Positions 57,579 through 64,000 of a DNA stretch of 64,000 nucleotides are shown here, one piece after another. Positions within the stretch are counted from its first letter, which is position 1. The number at the start of each line of letters is the position of its first letter. The translations under genes and the position numbers were made by a program. Source of the stretch: Diphasiastrum complanatum (lineage: Eukaryota > Streptophyta > Lycopodiopsida > Lycopodiales > Lycopodiaceae); NCBI GenBank assembly GCA_029204225.1, contig CM055100.1, positions 32,889,645 through 32,953,644 of the forward strand. Direction: 5' to 3'. The notes under the pieces were generated by a model that ran no database searches, was not told the DNA's origin, and worked only from the letters and a program-made list of their open reading frames with translations.

Positions 57579-58470
57579 ATTAGCAAAATGTATTACTATT
57601 CACCGGATTCTTATTCTATACTTGAAAATAAGAGAACGTGAATGTAACTACGCTTAAAGACATGAGAGTTGCTCCACAAAAATCCTTTCCACTAGAAAAG
57701 TTCCAGATTTATGCGAATCTACTCTCCTTATGATGCCAATAAAGAACTGTAGTCTCCTACTTCTTCACTCTAGACATGGCACAACATGTCATTCCAAAGT
57801 CAAAGTTGAATCTAGAACACATCTAGACCTCAATATACTTAAGCTTTGATCTAGAATAACTTAAGATTTACCAAGCTTCATTACTGAAGCCATGGGCTTT
57901 TTGGTTCCACCAATTATCCAACTCCAACTGAGTTTTCCAAGATAATTTTATTTTCAAACACAAAATAATTAGAACGAAAAGTTCCAACATATCTTATGTA
58001 AATCACCCATTACCTGAGTCACAAAAGAACTCATAATGGCTGTGACTTACAATCGATACAACTTATCTACAATATCAATAGATAAAGATATCTTGTAGAC
58101 TCACCAAACAACTTAGGCGCTTTCTATAGTCTTTATCGGAATAAACATAACCAATTTGGTTAACCGGTCAACTATGACCCAAATTGCAACATTCTTGTTT
58201 ATTTGTACACGGTAAACCAACTACAAAATCCATGGAGATACTATCCCACCACTTAGTAGGATTATCTAATGGATGCAACAACCCACTAGCCTTCACACAT
58301 TACTCCACTGGCACTGTTATCAATTCAACACAAGATTCTACGAAAGGCATTAACTTTGGCCAAAAGAAAATCCTCCGTACCAAATCTATGCACCAAGAGA
58401 GAAATTGTCATAAGACACTTCTCAACAATATGTCTATGTTTTCTGACTAGTTTATGCATGCAAATAAACT
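57579..58470 (-). pseudogene. Degraded integrase core of the nested chromovirus
   Basis: Minus-strand pieces WWDSISMDFVVGLP (about 58250), VIVDRLTKLVMFIPIKTIE (about 58150) and, further upstream, RRIFFWPKLMPFVE (about 58370) fit the gypsy integrase zinc domain and first catalytic region, in different frames with many stops. Confidence 0.65.
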
Positions 58471-60534
58471 CAGTCCACTGTCTCATAGTGAATCCACAGG
58501 ATTAAAAATTTGCGCAAAAACACATGATCCCACTATGAATCAATACATAGCATATCTCCACAGATCATACCCAATCTGTATATATTAGATGCCTAACTGA
58601 GAATCTTGTAACCCAGTTATCATGAGAAAGACTATCTCTCAAAGAGCGCTTTTTCATAGTATGAGAAACCAAAATCTCAATCAAAGATTTATTCCCAAAA
58701 CAATATAATATTTGCCAAAATTTTCTTTCTTTGCATCAACTCTTAGTTCTCACTAACTCAAGTTGATCAAACCAACAAGGAACCACCTAAACAACCCTTT
58801 CTTGGAATAGGATCACCTAATACCAACCTATCTGGGTCACGATTAGTGACTTCCTATTCATACAATAATTACTTAAAAAACTTTCCCATATATCTTCTAA
58901 CTGGATTTCTTAACAATCCTTAGAAGATTCCAACATCATTTATAATATCCTATCAACTCTGATTCAAAATCAAGTCCTTCATCTATATACATTACGGATT
59001 CAATCTAGAATCAATAATATAGATGTTTTTCCCCAGGCAACTTCCTATCAATTACTTCTCCCCCTTTTAACAGGAAACTCCACAAGTTTCTAATAAAAGT
59101 CATATCACACCAGATACAATCTAGGAGAAGTCTTACTGAAAATCCCACTGAACCGGACAAGTTGATAGCAAATGTTGCATCAATTGACTCCAAGACGGTT
59201 AATGACCCAACATACTAGCATAGAAACTTATCCAAATGTATTTTTCTTTGATAATAGAAACCATTACCTCTTGGGAAACTGACTTGAATAGATCAGAAAA
59301 GGATTCGCACATGGATCAACGAATTGTTTCCAATTGGTTATCCATGAATACCATTGTTAGTCTATAGAAAACTATTTAACCTTTCATGCACTATCATCCA
59401 AGGAACTCATGTAGATACTTTACCTTCCAAGGAATTACATGAAATCGGGTTGTTAGATTCAAAAACAAGAAATTTTTAAATATATAAGATAGCACTCAAG
59501 GTTCCCTATTTGGCGATTTGAGATATCCATAAAGGGGTCATGACCAATATCTCAAAATTCCGACAAAAAAAACCCTCTTGTGACCCATAACAATTGGCAT
59601 CATTCAAGTCATACGACTTAATTTTGGTCACACCGATTAGTTAGTTTCAAATCACCTTTTTGAAATTGCCTGCGTCCCATACCACAGGTTCTTCCTCCAA
59701 GATGACCATCCACTTTCCGATCAATCATTCCAAAAATCATATGATTTCATTGGAACTCACAAGATCATCAGAGATTTACACAAAATCTCAAAATTCGATA
59801 AATGATTAAGGTAACTTTAGAATCTCATTTATCGGTACTATGCCAAGTTTCCAAGAATTACTAAATTCCAGCCTCATAGTACAAATTCCAACTCATATCC
59901 TCTTTCTGCCGTTTCCAAATCTTAATGGTCACCGAAAAGGATTTTAGCTATTCATTGTTTCATTTGCGTCATTCACAAGGCAAACACAAGTTTTCTCTCT
60001 GAATAAAAGTTCTTAAAAGCTCTTACCCATTCTAGGCAGCATGCATGGACCAATCTTGGTAATGGAAACTTCATTTCACTAATTAAATGAGCTACTGATT
60101 TAATTTTGTTGTTGACAATCAATAAGTTATAAGAATAATCTCCCATTCCTTATTGAAAACAATCAAAAGAAGGTTTAGAACCGCACTGCTTATTTACATC
60201 ATGCCAAAGCGTTCAATCGATTTGCAGCAAGCACCTTTCACATTTCCACCAGGAAAGAAACAACAGGCCGCAAGCAATCACTGATTGAACCACAAAACCA
60301 TTCAAACCAAATCCAGCATACCTCACAATAAGCTGAAAATTGTCATTCCATGCCAGGCCGGAAAAACAGAATCGAATCAACAATCACATAGCACTTTACT
60401 AAATTGATTCATCCAAATCAAAGGTGAAACACCTACTTGAATGATGACCAATTTATCAAAAACCGACTGATTGTCACCCCCTCGATTCCATCAGAATCGA
60501 CTCACACCTTGCCACTCCAATGACTCGATTGGCT
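58471..60534. other. Degraded interior of the nested chromovirus
   Basis: About 2 kb where gag and RT would be expected, but no block could be recognised by eye in either strand. Confidence 0.4.
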
Positions 60535-60546
60535 GCTCTGATACCA
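60535..60546 (-). promoter_or_regulatory. Primer binding site of the nested chromovirus
   Basis: The complement is TGGTATCAGAGC, one base from the LTR edge at 60548. Confidence 0.9.
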
Positions 60547-60547
60547 A

Positions 60548-61064
60548 TATAACGTCCCCCAGGACTCCCAACCGAGATAGAGCTTCCTACAACACCAAAG
60601 GGAGAATTGCAGTAGACGAAACTGTCCCAACCAAACCTAGACCATCCGATCTAGCCCCGAGCAATCCATGAGAAAGGCAATCCACATGAGAAAGGCGCTT
60701 CACAGACTGACAACATAACGGCCACAGACTCTTCCATGATCCTCATAGACACTGGTGAGGGTATATATAGAATATAGCCAACCCCACCTTCCCATGCACT
60801 GAATCCACATGGAAGTACTCTAACTGATCATGCCAAACCCCCATGCATGTCCACTGCATGTAGGTACTCCTAACTCATAATAGCAAAGACCCATGCATAG
60901 ACACAATGCATGTACATCCTATCCCATACTAGGATGCAACACACATGTCTATACCGCATGCAGGCATAGCCTAAGATCCTACTTAGCTATTACCCAAATT
61001 AGGCATGGCCCCTACATCTAAGGTAGCCCCCTAATGGTACAAACCCCCCATTAGGGCCATAACA
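60548..61064 (-). repeat. 5' LTR of the nested chromovirus
   Basis: 517 bp, minus strand TGTTATGG to GTTATA, very similar to 56622-57103 apart from one insertion and scattered changes. Confidence 0.88.
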
Positions 61065-61362
61065 TGTCTCTTTGCGACATTTTCATCTTTCGCAAATTGT
61101 TCACGATAGATGACAATTCTTCTGCTTGAAGAAGAAATCTAGAATATTTCACGAACTGTTCAAGATAGTTTCGCGACAGGTGAGCTTCTACAGGTAACTG
61201 TTTTGCGAATCTTTCGAGTTGATTGCAAGACAAAGTTCACGAATCCTTCGAGGTTGATCACGAATAAAAATGTTTCAAGTTCGCGTTTGTTTCTTATTCT
61301 TTGTCAAGTAAACTTTGCACTTTGTTACTAGAATCAAGATCTGTTTGATCAGTTGCTCTACA
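61065..61362 (-). repeat. 5' LTR of copia F, second segment
   Basis: It matches 52675-52970 of the 3' LTR. It starts with the duplicated TGTCT and ends CTCTACA where CTGTTGAAC-type sequence would begin the LTR on the minus strand. Confidence 0.88.
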
Positions 61363-61492
61363 ATTTTTTGGGTAAGTTGCGATGCCATTTTCTGAAATGA
61401 TATGACCTAATACAATACCGTGTGTTACCGAGATCTGGCAGAGTTCAGGGAGATGTCGAATCATTGACATTGGATAAAATTTTTCTCAAGTA
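61363..61492 (-). mobile_element. Gypsy-derived segment, tandem copy 1 (right part)
   Basis: It corresponds to 62900-63029 of copy 2 and contains RT sequence between the catalytic DD and the connection. It was separated from 50691-52146 by the copia F insertion. Copy 2 begins directly after it. Confidence 0.75.
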
Positions 61493-63190
61493 AAATGGCG
61501 CCATCATCGACTTGCCTTAGTGTCAAGAGCAGTAGATGTTGTATTGAAGCTCATTCACCAACCATACCATCTTCTTGGTAGTTAGTGGTAATTGCTCCCA
61601 TAGGCCGATGTCAGGGAAGGACCGTTGGAAATTAGGATAAGGCATAGGGTTGTAAGGGAGAAGATTTGAAAATTGTGGGGAAGAGGGATTTGGGGAATAG
61701 GAGGGTGGAGGGGATTGGGGTTTCAGAGGAAGCGATTGTGGATTTAGAGGAGGAGATTGTGGATTGAGAGGAGGTGAAGTTGGAGTTGTTGGAAGTTTCG
61801 GGGGAGAGGAAACACGTAAAGGAGAAGAATGAGTAGAAATGGATGGAATCTAGGTGAGTAACTATAGAGAAAAATCATCTACGTTGACTGAGGAGTCAAG
61901 TAGAGGGGACATATGTACAAGAGAGGGTTTTTTTTGGAATAGTGGAGTCAAATCATGTGTTAAGCGTGAAGGAAGGGGTGGAAGTGGTAACGAATGGGGT
62001 AGTTAGTGGTTGAGATAGGGAAATGGTAGGAAGAGGAGATGTTGTCGGCATTGCTAAAGTTCCCTGAGTGGCTTGGACCCCTCCAGAGCCAGATGCGCCT
62101 GCATCCCTAGAGCTGTTTGCTGCTGCTACCGCTTGTCATCTTGCTGCAGCCTATTGGAGGAGGGCTTCCTGTTGTGCTAGTACCTCCTTTGGGACCTGAG
62201 AAGGTTTAAGGCTCCCATCTGATTCAACGTATTCGGCTCCTATGTCACTGGATAAAATATATGGAGCGATGTCGACATCAGTACTGACTGCCTTGTCTTT
62301 TTGTTTCTTGGTGGGTGGTGTCGGTGTGGTCACAGCTACTTGTGGCCTGGTTCGCTTTCTGGTGCTAGGGAACAATGTCTCGAGGCCCTTGAGAGCGACG
62401 GTTGTCTTGCGTCCCATTGTAGCCTTACATTGTTTGAGAACCAAGTAGAGTTTTTCAACGATCTTTTCTATCCACTTAAACGTGTGCGTGGTGGGGTCGT
62501 TCAACGTCATGGTCAACGCAAAGAGGTCACTTGGTGGAACGCGATCCATGCGGACTATGTGTACCTCAGTCAGGATCAGAAGAATTTTTGTGGCGGCTCG
62601 TAGCTTGGGATCATGAATGAGATGATGCCATCATGGGTGTGATCGATGGTTTTGTTGTCGTCGAGCAAGAAAGTAATCAGGAGCCTAGAGGATAGGTGCA
62701 TTGGTAAGGGCTTCTTTGAGTTGATTGAATGCGACGTGTTGTTTATCAGTCCATTTGGGGACAACAACTACTTTTTAGATTAATCATGCTTTATTAACGA
62801 AGTTGAAATTAAAGCACCGATAGCAGTTGGCGTGGCCAAGGAAAGAATACACTTCGCAAATGGTACGTGGTTCCGGTAGATTTTGAATGATGAGGATCTT
62901 TTCTGGGTCAGTTGCGATGCCATGTTTTGAAATGATATGGCCTAATACAATACTGTGTTACTAAGATTTGGCATTTTTCAATGTTCAGGGAGATGCCGAA
63001 TCGTTGACATTGGATAAAATTTCTCTCAAGCACAAACAGATGTCGCAATTCTTCTTAATGTGCACCTTAAATCATCCAAGTAAACTTCTAGGTTGTCGCC
63101 CATCTGCTGAGAAAAGGCAGCTTGCATAACACGTTGGAAGGTGCAACGATGCCAATGTTGAAAGTAAATCTTGTTTATGCGATGGCTAGA
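61493..63190 (-). mobile_element. Gypsy-derived segment, tandem copy 2
   Basis: It repeats the 50691-52146 plus 61363-61492 sequence in the same order: proline-rich region, unassigned ORF (62549-62151), RT connection (62770-62880). It continues on the right into RT with TFQRVMQAAF and VYLDDL (about 63060-63150), which copy 1 lacks. Frames are broken. Confidence 0.75.
63026..63160 (-). pseudogene. Gypsy RT palm fragment
   Basis: CTFQRVMQAAFSQQ followed by LEVYLDDLRCTLRR, the block around the catalytic DD of gypsy RT. The upstream part of the open frame (to 63397) is not RT-like. Confidence 0.72.
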
Positions 63191-64000
63191 TCTACTCACG
63201 ATGTCGTGTAGTATAGAGAGGATCGTCCACTTTTTAAAAACTCCTCCTGCAACTTTGTCGCAACATGAACAAGAAACGAAGGTCGAATGAAAACAATTCG
63301 CGAAAGTCAACGTCCCTTGACTCAAAGCACAAACGATTCGCAAATCATTCGTGAATCGTAAACCCACCTCCAGGACCGCAACCGCAAAGGGACGCAAAAC
63401 GAAAGATTACGAAAGAAATGATAAGAACGAAAGCAAACGAAGCAAACGAAACAAACGAAGGGAAATCTTTTGCGCTGCCCCAGCTGAAATGAGTGGCAGC
63501 GACAGGAGAGTAACTTATTAGTTGATTAGCGTTAACTAGTCTTGTGATTCTGCGTTTAGCTATCTTGTAAACTCCACACAGTGGAGATATAAACTATCCT
63601 TTCTGGATCATAAACATATACGAGAATAGACATAATTACTATAAGAGACAGAGAGAGAGAGACGTAGCGAGTAGAGCAGAAAAGAAAAAAACTAGAGCTG
63701 TGCATGAAAGTCTGCCAACGAGTAGAACACAATGAAAGAGCAGAGTGTCATTCTGCCAACAAGCGAGACACTGACGATCTCTCTTTAAAAATTAAACTTA
63801 TAATACAGTTGCTCTATTTTCGTGCATCTCCTTGTCTTGCGTCGTCTGTCTTGATTGCTAGAATGGAATGTGTTCTGTGATGTGTAGTCGCGTGTCTAGG
63901 TTCCTGTGAAGCTTCCGCACAAAATTCAAAGACACAAAATCGTTCGCGAACGCGAAAACGAAAACGAAAAAGAAACAGTTTTGCTTTCGCGACACGAAAA
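63191..64000. other. LTR-like sequence rich in ACGAAA words
   Basis: Repeated ACGAAA/GCGAAA words (63395-63465, 63940-64000), several TTCGCGAA-type palindromes, and a plus-strand GATATAAACTA near 63585 that could be a TATA box. It resembles the LTR composition of copia F but no repeat partner is in the window. Confidence 0.35.

Larger units (their letters stand above)
56622..61064 (-). mobile_element. Chromovirus nested in the copia F LTR
   Basis: LTRs 56622-57103 and 60548-61064, tRNA-Met primer site (complement of 60535-60546), polypurine tract (57104-57118) and an integrase C-terminal domain with chromodomain. TGTCT flanks both ends (56617-56621, 61065-61069), and removing the element rejoins the copia LTR exactly. 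The interior is only 3.4 kb, so gag and much of pol are deleted or degraded. Confidence 0.9.
52147..61362 (-). mobile_element. Copia element F, split by a nested chromovirus
   Basis: 3' LTR 52147-52970, purine tract, RNase H, RT, integrase start, protease, Gag, tRNA-Met primer site (56075-56086), and a 5' LTR 56088-56621 continued at 61065-61362. An internal deletion removes the integrase core and RT start at about 54265. It inserted in the T-rich word of gypsy copy 1; flanking bases CTTTT and ATTTT make an imperfect target duplication. Without the nested insert it would be about 4.8 kb. Confidence 0.9.

Overview
The window is nuclear DNA from a land plant with a large, repeat-rich genome. 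The reasons are plant-type Ty3/gypsy chromoviruses and Ty1/copia elements primed by initiator tRNA-Met, a CACTA-type transposase, LINEs, and one host gene with a plant-type Lunapark (LNP) protein split by an intron of about 13 kb. Very long introns, old nested retroelements and abundant (TC)n suggest a fern or gymnosperm rather than a compact angiosperm genome, but the species is not resolved.

Host gene (1-25.3 kb, minus strand). A probable 5' UTR exon near 25.04-25.29 kb, an exon with the start codon (23536-23824) and an exon encoding the second membrane segment (10429-10573) join in frame and match the N-terminal half of the ER-shaping protein Lunapark. The intron between the two coding exons is 12,962 bp. 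Later exons must lie left of the window, so everything from 1 to 10.4 kb is probably also intronic. The first intron carries a head-to-tail row of three LINE-derived copies (11.4-16.2 kb) and a non-coding LTR element (17.7-21.3 kb). The segment left of exon 2 carries a full-length chromovirus (787-7408) with a perfect 5-bp target duplication and LTRs that differ only by transitions.

Intergenic repeat field (25.3-64 kb). Broken copia and gypsy elements lie in both orientations, with a CACTA transposase remnant (36.2-38.1 kb), LINE remnants (42.7-44.0 kb), two palindrome-rich clusters built on a GCGTGG/CCACGC core (34.5 and 41.3 kb) and two unusual minisatellites (44.3 and 48.1 kb). From 50.6 to 63.2 kb the insertion order can be read: a gypsy-derived segment was tandemly duplicated, a copia element (52147-61362) landed in the left copy, and a chromovirus remnant (56622-61064) landed inside that copia's 5' LTR, leaving the duplication TGTCT.

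Best lead: four LINE 3' ends, from at least three sequence variants, share one layout. It is GTCTTAT, a 5-bp stem with a 4-nt loop, exactly 10 nt, an A/T-rich TTAATAAA-like motif, then a microsatellite. The stems show compensatory changes, and each tail is followed in the same orientation by another LINE copy. This suggests an RT-recognition hairpin and insertion into microsatellite tails, with ORF1-only and mini copies as non-autonomous partners. No tRNA, rRNA or CRISPR locus was seen.
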